From Butyrivibrio sp. (GTDB taxonomy: Bacteria > Bacillota > Clostridia > Lachnospirales > Lachnospiraceae), in contig SVFV01000008.1 in the NCBI GenBank assembly GCA_015056655.1, forward strand, positions 58,835-122,834: DNA of 64,000 bases. The letters run 5' to 3'. The notes beneath the pieces are model-generated. The model did not search any database. It saw only the letters and a program-made list of their open reading frames with translations, and was not told where the DNA came from. A program made the translations under genes and the position numbers. Every line of letters begins with the position of its first letter. Within the stretch, counting starts at the first letter, position 1. Positions 28,156 through 37,122 of the stretch are shown here, one piece after another.

Positions 28156-30033
28156 TTGAACGAAAAATTAGCATTATCAGATGAGATCCTTCTTAGCATC
28201 CAGAAGCCTGAGCGCTATATCGGAGGCGAGGTTAACAGTGTTATTAAGGATTTATCTGATATAAAAGTGCGTTTTGCATTCTGTTTTCCTGATGTTTACG
28301 AAATAGGAATGTCACACCTTGGCATTCAGATTTTGTATGGAATGTTTAACGAGTATAAGGACGTTTGGTGTGAGCGGGTATACTCTCCATGGGATGATCT
28401 TGATAAGGTCATGCGTAGAGACAATATCCCGCTTTTTGCGCTGGAATCACAGGATCCGGTTAAGGGCTTTGATTTCCTTGGTTTCACACTTCAGTATGAG
28501 ATGTGCTATACCAATATTCTTCAGGTTCTTGATCTTTCAGGAATTCCTATTTATTCAAAGGACAGAACCTTTGACGATCCGATAGTCATTGGTGGTGGCC
28601 CTTGTACCTACAATCCTGAGCCCATCGCTGATTTCTTTGATATTTTCTATATTGGAGAGGGCGAAACTCAGTACAGAGCGTTGTTTGACCTTTATATCGA
28701 GGCTAAGGATTCTGGTATGTCCAGAAAGGACTTCCTCATTAAGTGCAGTCAGATTCCCGGATTATATGTTCCTTCTTTATATGATATTTCCTATAACGAG
28801 GATGGAACTATTAAGGAAATCGCTGCAAAGGACGGTGCTCCCCAGGTAGTAGATAAGGAGCTTGAAAAGGACCTATCAAACGCATATTATCCCATGAAGC
28901 CTGTAATGCCTTTTATCAAGGTTACTCAGGACAGAGTTGTTATGGAGGTTATGCGTGGCTGTATCAGAGGCTGTAGATTCTGCCAGGCTGGTCAGCTTTA
29001 CAGACCTTTAAGAGAAAGAGATGTAGAAAAGCTTAAAGAGTATGCGATAACTCTTTTAAAGAATACAGGTTATGAAGAGATTTCACTTAGCTCACTTAGT
29101 ACCAGTGATTACACACATCTTGATGAGCTTCTTGATTTTCTTATTGAATACTGTAATGAGCACAAGGTAAATATTTCACTTCCTTCACTTAGAATTGATG
29201 CATTTTCTCTTGATGTTATGAGTAAGGTTCAGGACGTAAAGAAGTCTTCACTTACATTTGCACCTGAAGCTGGAACTCAGAGAATGAGAAATGTCATTAA
29301 TAAGGGACTTACAGAAGAGGATATCTTAAGAGGTAGCCATGAAGCCTTCGAAGGTGGCTGGAATAAGGTTAAGCTTTATTTCATGCTTGGTCTTCCGGGT
29401 GAGACTACTGAGGATATCGAGGGTATTGGTGATATTGCAAATAAGATTGCTGTTGAATACTTTGAGACAGTTCCCAAGGAAAAGAGAAATGGCAGAACAA
29501 TTGAGATTACTGCCAGCACATCCTTCTTTGTACCCAAGCCCTTTACTCCTTTTCAGTGGGCTTCGATGAATACAAAAGAGGAATTCCTTGATAAGGCTAA
29601 TATCACCAGAAAAGGCATTATGAGCCAGCTTAACCAGAAGCATATCAAGTACAACTGGCATGAAGCTGACGCAAGTATGCTTGAAGGAATTCTTGCAAGA
29701 GGTGACAGAAGACTTTCTGAGGTTATTTATAACGTTTATAAGAGAGGCTGTATCTTTGATGCATGGAGCGAGTTCTTTAAGAACGATATTTGGATGGAGG
29801 AATTAGAAAAAGCCGGACTTGATCCCATGTTCTATGTAAAGAGAGAGAGAACAAAGGACGAGATTCTCCCCTGGGATATGTTAAACTGCGGAGTTTCAAA
29901 GGAATTCCTCTGGAGAGAATGGGAGCGTTCCAAGCAGGGTGTTGTTACTCCTAACTGCAGACAGCAGTGTCAGGGCTGCGGAGGCGCAAGCTATGGCGTT
30001 GGAATTTGCTTTGAACCCAAAACCGGTGTATAA
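28156..30033 (+). CDS. TIGR03960-type radical SAM protein
   Basis: A 625-residue radical SAM protein with an N-terminal B12-binding-like region (to about 240) and a core with CIRGCRFCQAG near 271-281, giving the CxxxCxxC ligands for 4Fe-4S. FMLGLPGETTEDI near 412 is a typical barrel strand, and the C-terminus has a cysteine cluster (CRQQCQGCGG). The family is regularly encoded beside DUF2344 and RNase E/G-like genes, as here; its substrate is unknown. The start is TTG at 28156 with GCGAGG at 28143; no better ATG exists nearby. Confidence 0.88.
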   Translation: MNEKLALSDEILLSIQKPERYIGGEVNSVIKDLSDIKVRFAFCFPDVYEIGMSHLGIQILYGMFNEYKDVWCERVYSPWDDLDKVMRRDNIPLFALESQDPVKGFDFLGFTLQYEMCYTNILQVLDLSGIPIYSKDRTFDDPIVIGGGPCTYNPEPIADFFDIFYIGEGETQYRALFDLYIEAKDSGMSRKDFLIKCSQIPGLYVPSLYDISYNEDGTIKEIAAKDGAPQVVDKELEKDLSNAYYPMKPVMPFIKVTQDRVVMEVMRGCIRGCRFCQAGQLYRPLRERDVEKLKEYAITLLKNTGYEEISLSSLSTSDYTHLDELLDFLIEYCNEHKVNISLPSLRIDAFSLDVMSKVQDVKKSSLTFAPEAGTQRMRNVINKGLTEEDILRGSHEAFEGGWNKVKLYFMLGLPGETTEDIEGIGDIANKIAVEYFETVPKEKRNGRTIEITASTSFFVPKPFTPFQWASMNTKEEFLDKANITRKGIMSQLNQKHIKYNWHEADASMLEGILARGDRRLSEVIYNVYKRGCIFDAWSEFFKNDIWMEELEKAGLDPMFYVKRERTKDEILPWDMLNCGVSKEFLWREWERSKQGVVTPNCRQQCQGCGGASYGVGICFEPKTGV

Positions 30034-30044
30034 GGAAGATTTTT

Positions 30045-30797
30045 ATGATAAAGCTACGAATGAAGTTTAAAAAGCATGGTCCGATCCGTTTTCTTGGACA
30101 TCTGGATGTTATGAGATATGTTCAGAAGGCAATCAGGCGTGCTGAAATAGATATTAAATACTCTGAAGGCTACAGCCCTCATCAGATTCTGTCATTTGCA
30201 CAGCCTCTTAGCGTTGGCTCAACAACAGATGGTGATTACATGGATATGACAGTTTTAAGCTGTGTATCTAAAGAGCAGGTTATGGACGACCTCAACAAGA
30301 CAATGAATGAGGGAATCGAAGTAATAGCTGTATCTGAGCTTGATGATAAGGCTGAAAATGCCATGACAAGCGTTGCTGGTGCTGAGTATATTATTTCTTT
30401 CAGAGAAGGAAAAGTGCCTTCTTTTGACCTTGAAAGTACTATGAAGGCATTCATGGAACAGGACAAAATCCCTGCCATGAAAAAGACTAAGAATGGCGAA
30501 AAAGAGATAGATATTAAGCCTCTTATCTATAGATGGGAGATTATTGACAATAAGATTCATGTTCTTTTATCAGCCGGAAGTGCATCAAACCTTAAAGCAG
30601 CACTTCTTATAAGCAGCATTTATTCTTTTGCAGGTGAGGAAATGCCTGAGTTTGCACCTGTATTCCACAGAGTGGATACATATCTTTCCGGTGAGGATGA
30701 TAAGGGCTATTACATTAAACCTATGATTTTTGAAAGCTGCCAGGATTTATCCTATGCTGTAAAGGATGGCAATCCGGAAGGAAAGGTTTATGTCTGA
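30045..30797 (+). CDS. TIGR03936 family (DUF2344) protein
   Basis: A 250-residue DUF2344 protein. The opening KLRMKFKKHGPIRFLGHLDVMRYVQKAIRRA and the YSEGYSPHQILSFAQPLSVG segment are characteristic (read here as separate blocks near residues 2 and 48). In many bacteria the domain is fused to or directly follows the TIGR03960 radical SAM protein, and here it starts 12 bases after it. Its function is unknown; an RNA-related role is suggested only by the adjacent RNase E/G-like gene, whose start codon it overlaps by eight bases. Confidence 0.88.
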   Translation: MIKLRMKFKKHGPIRFLGHLDVMRYVQKAIRRAEIDIKYSEGYSPHQILSFAQPLSVGSTTDGDYMDMTVLSCVSKEQVMDDLNKTMNEGIEVIAVSELDDKAENAMTSVAGAEYIISFREGKVPSFDLESTMKAFMEQDKIPAMKKTKNGEKEIDIKPLIYRWEIIDNKIHVLLSAGSASNLKAALLISSIYSFAGEEMPEFAPVFHRVDTYLSGEDDKGYYIKPMIFESCQDLSYAVKDGNPEGKVYV

Positions 30798-31809
30798 ATT
30801 ACTTATCACAAATTGGCATGATGAGCTGACAATCCTTGGGCTTATAGATGGTAAGGTTGAATATCTCGATATTGTCTCAGATAACAACCGAACCGGGAAT
30901 ATCTATACAGGCAGGGTTGAGAACAAGGTAGGCAACCTTGATTCTGTGTTTGTCCGCTTTGAAAATGATAAGGGTAAGCATGGGATTGGTTTTTTACCAA
31001 TTAAGGATATTCCTGTAAACTGTATTCTTAATAGAAAGATAGCAGAATCATCCGAAGTTAGATCAGGTGATATTGTGCTTGTTCAGATAAAGGCAGATGA
31101 GCAAAAGACCAAGCAGGCTAGACTTACTTCCAAGATAAAGCTTCCAAAGGATTCTACCTATGAGAATTTGGATAAGCTAATTGAAATAGCATCTACCAGA
31201 TGTGAATATCAGTTGTTATTTGGAAACAGTAAGCCATTACATCAGCTTGTAAGCGAGACAGTCCTTAAGCTATTTGATACCTTTGAGACTGAGATAAAAG
31301 TACTTACTGATTTAAAGGATGTTTTTGATGAGCTTAGCTCAAATTATGTGGAATGCTCATTCTATGATGAGGAAACAGAGAGAATATCTTTATTCGTTAA
31401 GTACAGCCTTACAAGTAAAACAGATGATCTCTTTAAAAAGAAAGTATGGCTGCCATCCGGCGGATATCTTATAATAGAGCAGACAGAAACACTTAACTTA
31501 ATTGATGTTAATTCCGGGAAAAATCTTAAAAAGAACGATAAGTTTTTCCTTGAACTAAATAAAGAGGCTGCGATAGAAGCCTACAGACAGATCAGATTAA
31601 GGAATCTGTCAGGAATGATTCTTATTGACTTTGTGTCAATGAAGGATAAAAATATGTCCCAGGAGTTTACTGATTTTGTTCAGGAACTCATAGCAGGAGA
31701 TGAGCGCAAAATGAAGTTCATCGACCTTACAGGACTCGGAATTATGGAGTTCACAAGGGACAAGTTTAAGAAAACTCTGAAAGAAACTATTGACTATATC
31801 AAAAAGTGA
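30790..31809 (+). CDS. short RNase E/G-family protein
   Basis: A 339-residue member of the RNase E/G family. The S1 RNA-binding domain occupies roughly residues 28-120 (NIYTGRVENKVGNLDSVFV), and the DNase I-like catalytic core keeps the metal-binding aspartates in LNLIDVNSGKN and ILIDFVSMKD. It is shorter than RNase G (about 490): it ends soon after the core and lacks the CPxCxGxG zinc-link that tetramerises RNase E. The start ATG 30790 follows GGAAGGAAAGG; it overlaps the upstream gene. Likely role is mRNA or rRNA cleavage, with activity unproven. Confidence 0.88.
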   Translation: MSELLITNWHDELTILGLIDGKVEYLDIVSDNNRTGNIYTGRVENKVGNLDSVFVRFENDKGKHGIGFLPIKDIPVNCILNRKIAESSEVRSGDIVLVQIKADEQKTKQARLTSKIKLPKDSTYENLDKLIEIASTRCEYQLLFGNSKPLHQLVSETVLKLFDTFETEIKVLTDLKDVFDELSSNYVECSFYDEETERISLFVKYSLTSKTDDLFKKKVWLPSGGYLIIEQTETLNLIDVNSGKNLKKNDKFFLELNKEAAIEAYRQIRLRNLSGMILIDFVSMKDKNMSQEFTDFVQELIAGDERKMKFIDLTGLGIMEFTRDKFKKTLKETIDYIKK

Positions 31810-31828
31810 TGTTATTATTTCAGAGTAT

Positions 31829-31880
31829 GCCGCTTAACGAGGTAGAAGTGGATATTTTTTATCCCACCATAGTTAGCGAG
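31829..31880 (+). ncRNA. probable ribosomal protein L21 leader
   Basis: Upstream of rplU, CGCTTAAC (31831-31838) pairs with GTTAGCG (31872-31878) and encloses an inner hairpin GTGGAT (31848-31853) with ATCCCAC (31861-31867). Location and nested shape fit the L21 leader found in Firmicutes, thought to bind a ribosomal protein and regulate its operon. The assignment is by position and structure only. Confidence 0.55.
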
Positions 31881-31902
31881 ATTGAGAAGAAGGAGGTGCC
31901 TT

Positions 31903-32211
31903 ATGTACGCAATTATTGTTACTGGTGGTAAGCAGTACAAGGTTTCCGAAGGCGATGTAATCCGCGTTGAGAAGCTCGACGTAGAAGCCGGAAAAGAAGT
32001 TACATTTGATAATGTTATCGCAGTAAATGACGACAAGACTCTTAAGGTTGCAGGCGATGTAGCAGGTGCTAAGGTTAGCGCAACTGTTGTTGAGCAGGGC
32101 AAGGATAAGAAGGTTATCGTTTACAAGTACAAGAGTAAGACCGGTTACCACAAGAAGAACGGTCACAGACAGTGCTTCACAAGCGTAAAGATTGACAAGA
32201 TCTCACTGTAA
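31903..32211 (+). CDS. rplU: 50S ribosomal protein L21
   Basis: A 102-residue L21. MYAIIVTGGKQYKVSEGDVIRVEKL at the N-terminus and KSKTGYHKKNGHRQ at the C-terminus, which contacts 23S rRNA, are unmistakable. The ATG at 31903 follows AAGGAGG; an in-frame upstream codon at 31882 lies in the leader and is not used. It is the first gene of the rplU-prp-rpmA unit. Confidence 0.97.
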   Translation: MYAIIVTGGKQYKVSEGDVIRVEKLDVEAGKEVTFDNVIAVNDDKTLKVAGDVAGAKVSATVVEQGKDKKVIVYKYKSKTGYHKKNGHRQCFTSVKIDKISL

Positions 32212-32233
32212 GCTTGTAGGAGATGTTTGAACT

Positions 32234-32563
32234 ATGACTAGTATCGTTATTAAAAAGAATTCCGACGGAGACTACATGGGTTTTGAACTTCATGGTCATG
32301 CAGGCTCTGGTGAATATGGTAAAGATATTGTATGCGCAGCTATTTCGATGCTTACAATAAACACTGTAAATTCACTTGAAAAATTCACAGATGATACTTT
32401 TACATGTAATGCTGATCCTCAGGAGGGTTTTATTGATCTTACTGCGGAGAATGGCTTTTCTCCTGATGGGGAATTGCTTATGAAAGCTTATGAACTTGGC
32501 ATTACTGATGTGTTCAAACAGTATGGTAAAGAATTTTTGAACATTAAATTCGAGGAGGTGTAA
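32234..32563 (+). CDS. prp: ribosomal processing cysteine protease Prp
   Basis: A 109-residue Prp (YsxB) protease. FELHGHAGSGEYGKDIVCAAISM holds the catalytic His and Cys in the GHA and DIVCAA motifs near residues 19-37. Prp removes the N-terminal extension of L27, which is essential in Firmicutes that have it. It lies between rplU and rpmA as usual, and the L27 encoded four bases downstream does carry the extension. Confidence 0.95.
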   Translation: MTSIVIKKNSDGDYMGFELHGHAGSGEYGKDIVCAAISMLTINTVNSLEKFTDDTFTCNADPQEGFIDLTAENGFSPDGELLMKAYELGITDVFKQYGKEFLNIKFEEV

Positions 32564-32566
32564 GTC

Positions 32567-32851
32567 ATGTTGAATATGGACCTTCAATTTTTTGCTCATA
32601 AGAAGGGTGTCGGATCCACAAAGAACGGTCGTGATTCCGAGTCAAAGCGCCTTGGAGCAAAGAGAGCTGACGGACAATTCGTAAAGGCTGGAAATATTTT
32701 ATACAGACAGCGCGGCACTCATATTCATCCTGGTGTGAACGTTGGTATCGGTAAAGATGATACTCTTTTCGCACTTGTTGATGGTGTGCTTCGTTTCGAG
32801 CGCAAGGGCCGCGATAAGAAGCAGGCTAGCGTTTACGCTGTAGAGAAGTAA
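32567..32851 (+). CDS. rpmA: 50S ribosomal protein L27 with cleavable N-terminal extension
   Basis: A 94-residue L27. The N-terminus [14 protein letters not shown] has the nine-residue Firmicute extension ending in LQFF; Prp cuts after the second Phe to leave the mature AHKKG end that reaches the peptidyl transferase centre. [18 protein letters not shown] and QRGTHIHPG follow the family pattern. The start overlaps the region of the GGAGG at 32552. It is followed by a strong terminator, closing the ribosomal unit. Confidence 0.97.
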   Translation: MLNMDLQFFAHKKGVGSTKNGRDSESKRLGAKRADGQFVKAGNILYRQRGTHIHPGVNVGIGKDDTLFALVDGVLRFERKGRDKKQASVYAVEK

Positions 32852-32869
32852 TCAGTTTCGATTGTATTT

Positions 32870-32903
32870 GAGCTCCAAACATTCGTTGTTTGGAGCTCTT
32901 TTA
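32870..32903 (+). terminator. terminator of rplU-prp-rpmA
   Basis: GAGCTCCAAAC (32870-32880) pairs perfectly with GTTTGGAGCTC (32888-32898), followed by TTTTA. Strong 11-bp stem. Confidence 0.85.
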
Positions 32904-32983
32904 TCATATAGTAAATATTTAAGTGATTTGGTATATGATAAGAGAGATTCCGAAAGGACAAAAGTTTAAACAGGAGAATTTTC

Positions 32984-34369
32984 ATGCCCGCATTCGTAGA
33001 TAGAGCAAGAATATTTGTAAAAAGTGGTAAAGGCGGAGATGGTCACGTGTCATTCCGCAGAGAAAAATTTGTAGCCAACGGCGGACCAGATGGTGGTGAC
33101 GGCGGAAAAGGCGGCGATGTTATTATCGTTGTTGATCCCGGCGTTAATACTCTTTCTGATTTCCATTTCGGTGGTAAGTACAAGGCCGAGAATGGCGAGG
33201 ATGGCGGAAAGCGTAGATGCCATGGTAAAAATGGTCAGGATATAACCATCAAGGTTCCTGCAGGAACTGTAATTAAGGATGCTGCCAGCGGTAAAGTCAT
33301 TATCGATATGTCCGGTGACACTACTAAGCATGTCCTTTTAAAGGGTGGCAAAGGTGGAAATGGAAACATGCATTATGCTACAAGTACAATGCAGGCTCCC
33401 AGATACGCTCAGCCCGGACAGCCAGCTAAGGAACTTGAGATTTTACTTGAGCTTAAGATGATCGCTGACGTAGGACTTGTTGGTTTCCCTAATGTTGGTA
33501 AGTCCACATTCCTTACAAAGGTTTCTAATGCCAGACCTAAGGTTGCGAATTATCACTTCACAACGCTCACACCTATGCTTGGTGTAGTAAGCCTTAATGA
33601 TGCAAGAGGCTTCGTTGTTGCTGATATTCCTGGTCTTATCGAAGGTGCAGCTGAGGGCGCAGGACTTGGACATGAGTTCTTACGTCATATAGAGCGTACC
33701 AGGGTTATGATCCATGTTGTTGATATTGCTGGAACAGAGGGACGTGATCCTTTTGAAGATATAGAAGCAATTAATAATGAGCTTTCTAAATACAACGCTG
33801 ATATTACTAAGAAGCCTCAGGTTATTGCTGCAAATAAGATCGATATGCTTCCTGATGGAGAGGATTCTGATATTATCCAGAAGTTACGTGATAAGTATGA
33901 ACCCCAGGGAGTTAAGGTGTTTGCAACTTCTACCTTAAGTGGTAAAGGTATTAATGAGCTGTTATACTATATTAGTAGAGAGCTTGATAATCTTGAGGAT
34001 ACATCTATTGTATTCGAGAGTGAATTTGATCCTGAGACAGAGCTTAAAGAAGAGAGCGAAGCATTCACAGTTGAATACGATTCAGCTGAGCAGGAATACG
34101 TTATTGAAGGTCCTAAGATTGAGAAAATGCTTGGTTATACCAACCTCGATTCTGAAAAGGGCTTTGCATTCTTCCAGAATTTCCTTGTGGAGAATGGCAT
34201 TCTCGATCAGCTTGAGGCTCTTGGCATACAGGAGGGCGATACAGTCCGTATGTATGGTAACAGCTTTGACTATTATAGAAATGCAGACACTGTAGAGGGT
34301 GGACAGCCTACAGAAGAGCCTGCAGATGATGACACCGATATGGAGGAAGATGATGAATTTAACGAGTAA
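32984..34369 (+). CDS. obgE: GTPase ObgE/CgtA
   Basis: A 461-residue Obg GTPase involved in 50S assembly and stress control. The glycine-rich Obg domain (DGGDGGKGGDVI, GKGGNGNMHY) spans residues 1-158. The G domain follows with GFPNVGKST (G1), DIPGLIEGAAEGAGLG (G3), NKID (G4) and SAL/TSTLSGKG (G5). A C-terminal OCT domain ends in YGNSFDYY and an acidic tail. The start has CAGGAGA at 32973. Its last 17 bases overlap yhbY. Confidence 0.97.
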   Translation: MPAFVDRARIFVKSGKGGDGHVSFRREKFVANGGPDGGDGGKGGDVIIVVDPGVNTLSDFHFGGKYKAENGEDGGKRRCHGKNGQDITIKVPAGTVIKDAASGKVIIDMSGDTTKHVLLKGGKGGNGNMHYATSTMQAPRYAQPGQPAKELEILLELKMIADVGLVGFPNVGKSTFLTKVSNARPKVANYHFTTLTPMLGVVSLNDARGFVVADIPGLIEGAAEGAGLGHEFLRHIERTRVMIHVVDIAGTEGRDPFEDIEAINNELSKYNADITKKPQVIAANKIDMLPDGEDSDIIQKLRDKYEPQGVKVFATSTLSGKGINELLYYISRELDNLEDTSIVFESEFDPETELKEESEAFTVEYDSAEQEYVIEGPKIEKMLGYTNLDSEKGFAFFQNFLVENGILDQLEALGIQEGDTVRMYGNSFDYYRNADTVEGGQPTEEPADDDTDMEEDDEFNE

Positions 34370-34649
34370 ACAGCGTGCATATTTAAAAGGACTTGCACAG
34401 AATATAGAGCCTGTATTTCAGATTGGAAAGTCTGCAGTAACTCCTGAAGTTACTGAGTCTGTTGCTGAGTGCTTCAACAACAAGGAGCTTATCAAGGGCT
34501 CAGTTCTTAAGAACTGCATGGAAGATGTTAACGAAGTAGCTCATACAATCGCTGACAGAACAAGATCAACACTCGTCCAGGTTATTGGCCGCAAGATTGT
34601 TCTTTACAAGCCTTTTCCTGAAGAGCCTGAGATTAAACTTCCTAAATAA
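34353..34649 (+). CDS. yhbY: YhbY family RNA-binding protein (CRM domain)
   Basis: A 98-residue single CRM (CRS1-YhbY) domain protein. LTSKQRAYLKGLAQNIEPVFQIGK and the GKS segment, then KGSVLKN and the VQVIGRKIVLYK strand match the family, which associates with pre-50S particles. The start at 34353 is chosen from GGAGG at 34342-34346 and from the conserved MNLTSKQR beginning; upstream in-frame codons would lie deep in obgE. It overlaps obgE by 17 bases, as in the B. subtilis yqe cluster. Confidence 0.92.
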   Translation: MNLTSKQRAYLKGLAQNIEPVFQIGKSAVTPEVTESVAECFNNKELIKGSVLKNCMEDVNEVAHTIADRTRSTLVQVIGRKIVLYKPFPEEPEIKLPK

Positions 34650-34727
34650 TTTATTTTTACATAATAGATTTTGACGTTATATTTTTCTACAATAAGATTA
34701 CAAGACATAAATTAAGGAGTAATTCGT

Positions 34728-35384
34728 ATGGATGCTAGAAAGATCGGTATTGTAGGCGGAACCTTTAATCCTATTCATAACGTTCATTTATTACTGGGCG
34801 AAGCAGCAAGAGAGCAGTTTGGACTCGACAGAGTAATCTACATGCCAAGTGGATGTTCTTATTTAAAGAAGGATCAGGACATTCCATCTGGCGAGCTTAG
34901 ATATCAGATGGTTAAGCTTGCCATTGACAGTAATCCTTATTTTACCTGTTCAAGACTTGAGATTGATCGTGAAGGAAATACCTACACAATTGATACTCTG
35001 AATGAACTTAAGAAGATGTATCCTGGAGATGAGTTATATCTCATTCTCGGAGGAGATACCTTCAAACAGATTGAGAACTGGTATAAGGCAGAAGAGATTT
35101 TTAAGAGCTGTACATTAATTGCAGCTGTCAGAGATGAGATGTCTACTGAGGATATGGAGAATCAGAAGAAATATCTTGAAGATAAGTTTGGCGCTGATAT
35201 CGAAATCCTTAAGTTCAGAAATATAGACCTTTCATCAAGTGATATCAGAGAGAGACTTCAGACTGGCAGATCAGTCAGATATATGATTCCTGATGCTGTT
35301 GTGGAGTTTGCAATTCTTAAAAATGTTTATTCAAGCGTTCCTTCTCCTCAAAAAGAAGATGACGTCAAAGTATATGTAAAATAA
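34728..35384 (+). CDS. nadD: nicotinate-nucleotide adenylyltransferase
   Basis: A 218-residue NadD, joining nicotinate mononucleotide and ATP to form deamido-NAD. GIVGGTFNPIHNVHLLLGE contains the GxFxPxHxxH nucleotidyltransferase motif and DLSSSDIRERL the ISSTxxR-like C-terminal ATP motif. ILGGDTFKQIENWYK is typical for NadD. A 20-residue lysine-rich tail extends the usual length slightly. AAGGAG at 34713 supports the start. It is followed by yqeK and rsfS in the standard order. Confidence 0.95.
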   Translation: MDARKIGIVGGTFNPIHNVHLLLGEAAREQFGLDRVIYMPSGCSYLKKDQDIPSGELRYQMVKLAIDSNPYFTCSRLEIDREGNTYTIDTLNELKKMYPGDELYLILGGDTFKQIENWYKAEEIFKSCTLIAAVRDEMSTEDMENQKKYLEDKFGADIEILKFRNIDLSSSDIRERLQTGRSVRYMIPDAVVEFAILKNVYSSVPSPQKEDDVKVYVK

Positions 35385-35407
35385 ACTCAAAGGACTACAC
35401 TTCATAG

Positions 35408-35998
35408 ATGAAGACACTTGAAATATCAAGAAAATTTAGAAAAGAGATGCAAGATGCATTAAAAGCTGACAGGTTTGATCATACTCTTGGAGTAGCCTAT
35501 ACAGCTGCAAATCTTGCTTCAGTGCATGATGAGGATGTTCAGAAGGCATTAATTGCAGGATATCTTCATGATTGTGCTAAAAATTTAAGTCACGAAGAAC
35601 AGATGAAAGTCTGTAAGAAATATGATGTTGAATTAAGTGATGTAGAAAAGCGAAACCCGTCGCTTATTCATGCAAAAGCTGGAATGTGCCTTGCAGAATA
35701 CAAGTATGGCATTGATGATAAGGAAATACTAAATGCCATCAGATGGCATACAACAGGTCATCCTGGGATGACAAAGCTTGAGATGATAGTTTTTATAGCT
35801 GACTTCATAGAGCCCAACAGAAAGCCTTTGGAGCACATGGAAATCATCCGCAAGGAAGCTTTTAAAAATCTGGAAGCTTGTATGCTTATTATTCTTAGAG
35901 ATACACTTAATTATTTGCATAATATAGATAAAGAATGTGACACAATGACACAGAGTACTTACGATTACTACAAAAATTTATGTGACGAGAAGGAGTAA
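35408..35998 (+). CDS. yqeK: HD domain bis(5'-nucleosyl)-tetraphosphatase YqeK
   Basis: A 196-residue HD-domain protein of the YqeK family, which in recent work hydrolyses diadenosine tetraphosphate symmetrically. Metal-binding motifs are RFDHTLGV near 20, YLHDCAKN near 52 (the HD pair) and IRWHTTGHPGMTKLE near 110 with further histidines; FIADFIEPNR near 128 completes the site. It lies 23 bases after nadD and three bases before rsfS. Confidence 0.93.
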   Translation: MKTLEISRKFRKEMQDALKADRFDHTLGVAYTAANLASVHDEDVQKALIAGYLHDCAKNLSHEEQMKVCKKYDVELSDVEKRNPSLIHAKAGMCLAEYKYGIDDKEILNAIRWHTTGHPGMTKLEMIVFIADFIEPNRKPLEHMEIIRKEAFKNLEACMLIILRDTLNYLHNIDKECDTMTQSTYDYYKNLCDEKE

Positions 35999-36001
35999 AA
36001 A

Positions 36002-36367
36002 GTGGCAGAACATACATTAGAGAATTCAAAAGAAATGGTAAAGCTTGCTGTTGAGGCACTTGAGAATACAAAGGCAGAGGATATCGAAATCCTCGATATC
36101 AGTGAAGTTTCTTCACTTGGTGATTACTTTATCATCGCTAGCGGAACAAACCGTTCTCAGATTCAGGCTATGGCTGATAAGGTAGAAGAGGCTCTTTACA
36201 AGAAGGGCTATAAGAAAAAGGACGTAGAAGGTTATGACAGTGCTTTCTGGATCCTTCAGGACTTTGAAGATATCATCGTTCATCTCTTTGATAAGGAGAA
36301 TCGCGTATTCTATGATCTCGAAAGAATCTGGAGAGATGGTAAGAAAGTCACAACTGATGAGTTGTAA
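36002..36367 (+). CDS. rsfS: ribosomal silencing factor RsfS
   Basis: A 121-residue RsfS (Iojap/DUF143) protein that binds L14 and blocks subunit joining in starvation. ISEVSSLGDYFIIASGTNRSQIQA near 34-57 and WILQDFEDIIVHLFD near 82-96 are diagnostic. The start is GTG at 36002, with GGAGT of the upstream gene's end as ribosome binding site. It is the last gene of the obgE cluster. Confidence 0.95.
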   Translation: MAEHTLENSKEMVKLAVEALENTKAEDIEILDISEVSSLGDYFIIASGTNRSQIQAMADKVEEALYKKGYKKKDVEGYDSAFWILQDFEDIIVHLFDKENRVFYDLERIWRDGKKVTTDEL

Positions 36368-36395
36368 TATATGAATAATTGATATTTGCTAGTTG

Positions 36396-36433
36396 GCTGT
36401 AAAGGATGTTTTCATTCTTTACAGCTTTTTTTT
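36396..36433 (+). terminator. terminator of the obgE-rsfS cluster
   Basis: GCTGTAAAG (36396-36404) pairs with CTTTACAGC (36417-36425), followed by eight T. Confidence 0.88.
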
Positions 36434-36439
36434 AGTCTG

Positions 36440-36473
36440 AAAAAAGCACGCATTCTGAAATAGAAATGCGTGC
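36440..36473 (-). terminator. terminator of lexA
   Basis: On the minus strand GCACGCATT (36473-36465) pairs with AATGCGTGC (36454-36446) and is followed by TTTTTTCAG. It lies back to back with the rsfS terminator. Confidence 0.8.
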
Positions 36474-36482
36474 CTTAAATAT

Positions 36483-37100
36483 TTAATATAATCTGAGAAC
36501 TCCGAATACCTTACCAATGATTTCACAATTATCAACTATGATAGGATCCATGGAATCATTCTCGGGCTGTAATCTGATGTGTCCATCTTCTTTGTAAAAA
36601 GTCTTAACAGTAGCTGAATCATCAATAAGAGCTACAACCTGATCTCCGTTTTTAGCTGTATTACATGATTCTACAAAAATCTTATCCCCACTGTAGATTC
36701 CTGCATTTATCATTGAATCACCTTTTACATTAAGAATGTATGTGTTTTTACCTTTAGGGCACATCTCAGCTGGAATAGGGAAGTAGCTGTCGATATTCTC
36801 CTCTGCAAGAATAGGAAGACCTGCTGCAACCTGACCTAAAACAGGAATACTTACCATCTCAGTTCTTACCATATTGAAATTCTCATCACAGATTTCAATT
36901 GCACGAGGCTTGGTAGGGTCTCTTCTGATATATCCATTTTTCTCCAGTGTTTCGAGATGAGAGTGAACAGAAGAGGTGGACTTAAGATTAACCTTCTCAC
37001 AGATTTCACGAACAGTCGGCGGATATCCTTTCTCTAGGATTGTCTCCTTCATGAATTCAAGAATTTCTTTTTGTTTCTCAGATATTTTCCCTTTTGACAT
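36483..37100 (-). CDS. lexA: SOS repressor LexA
   Basis: A 205-residue LexA. The N-terminal winged helix-turn-helix includes GYPPTVREICEKVNLKSTSSVHSHL. The self-cleavage site is Ala93-Gly94 in QVAAGLP, and the catalytic dyad is Ser129 (GDSM) and Lys166 (ATVKTF). It represses the SOS regulon until RecA filaments stimulate its cleavage. It is divergent from a yneA-like gene as in Bacillus. Its own promoter carries two LexA-type boxes, so it should be autoregulated. GGAGG at 37110-37106 supports the start. Confidence 0.97.
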   Translation of the reverse strand: MSKGKISEKQKEILEFMKETILEKGYPPTVREICEKVNLKSTSSVHSHLETLEKNGYIRRDPTKPRAIEICDENFNMVRTEMVSIPVLGQVAAGLPILAEENIDSYFPIPAEMCPKGKNTYILNVKGDSMINAGIYSGDKIFVESCNTAKNGDQVVALIDDSATVKTFYKEDGHIRLQPENDSMDPIIVDNCEIIGKVFGVLRLY

Positions 37101-37122
37101 ATCATTCCTCCATATTTATTTA

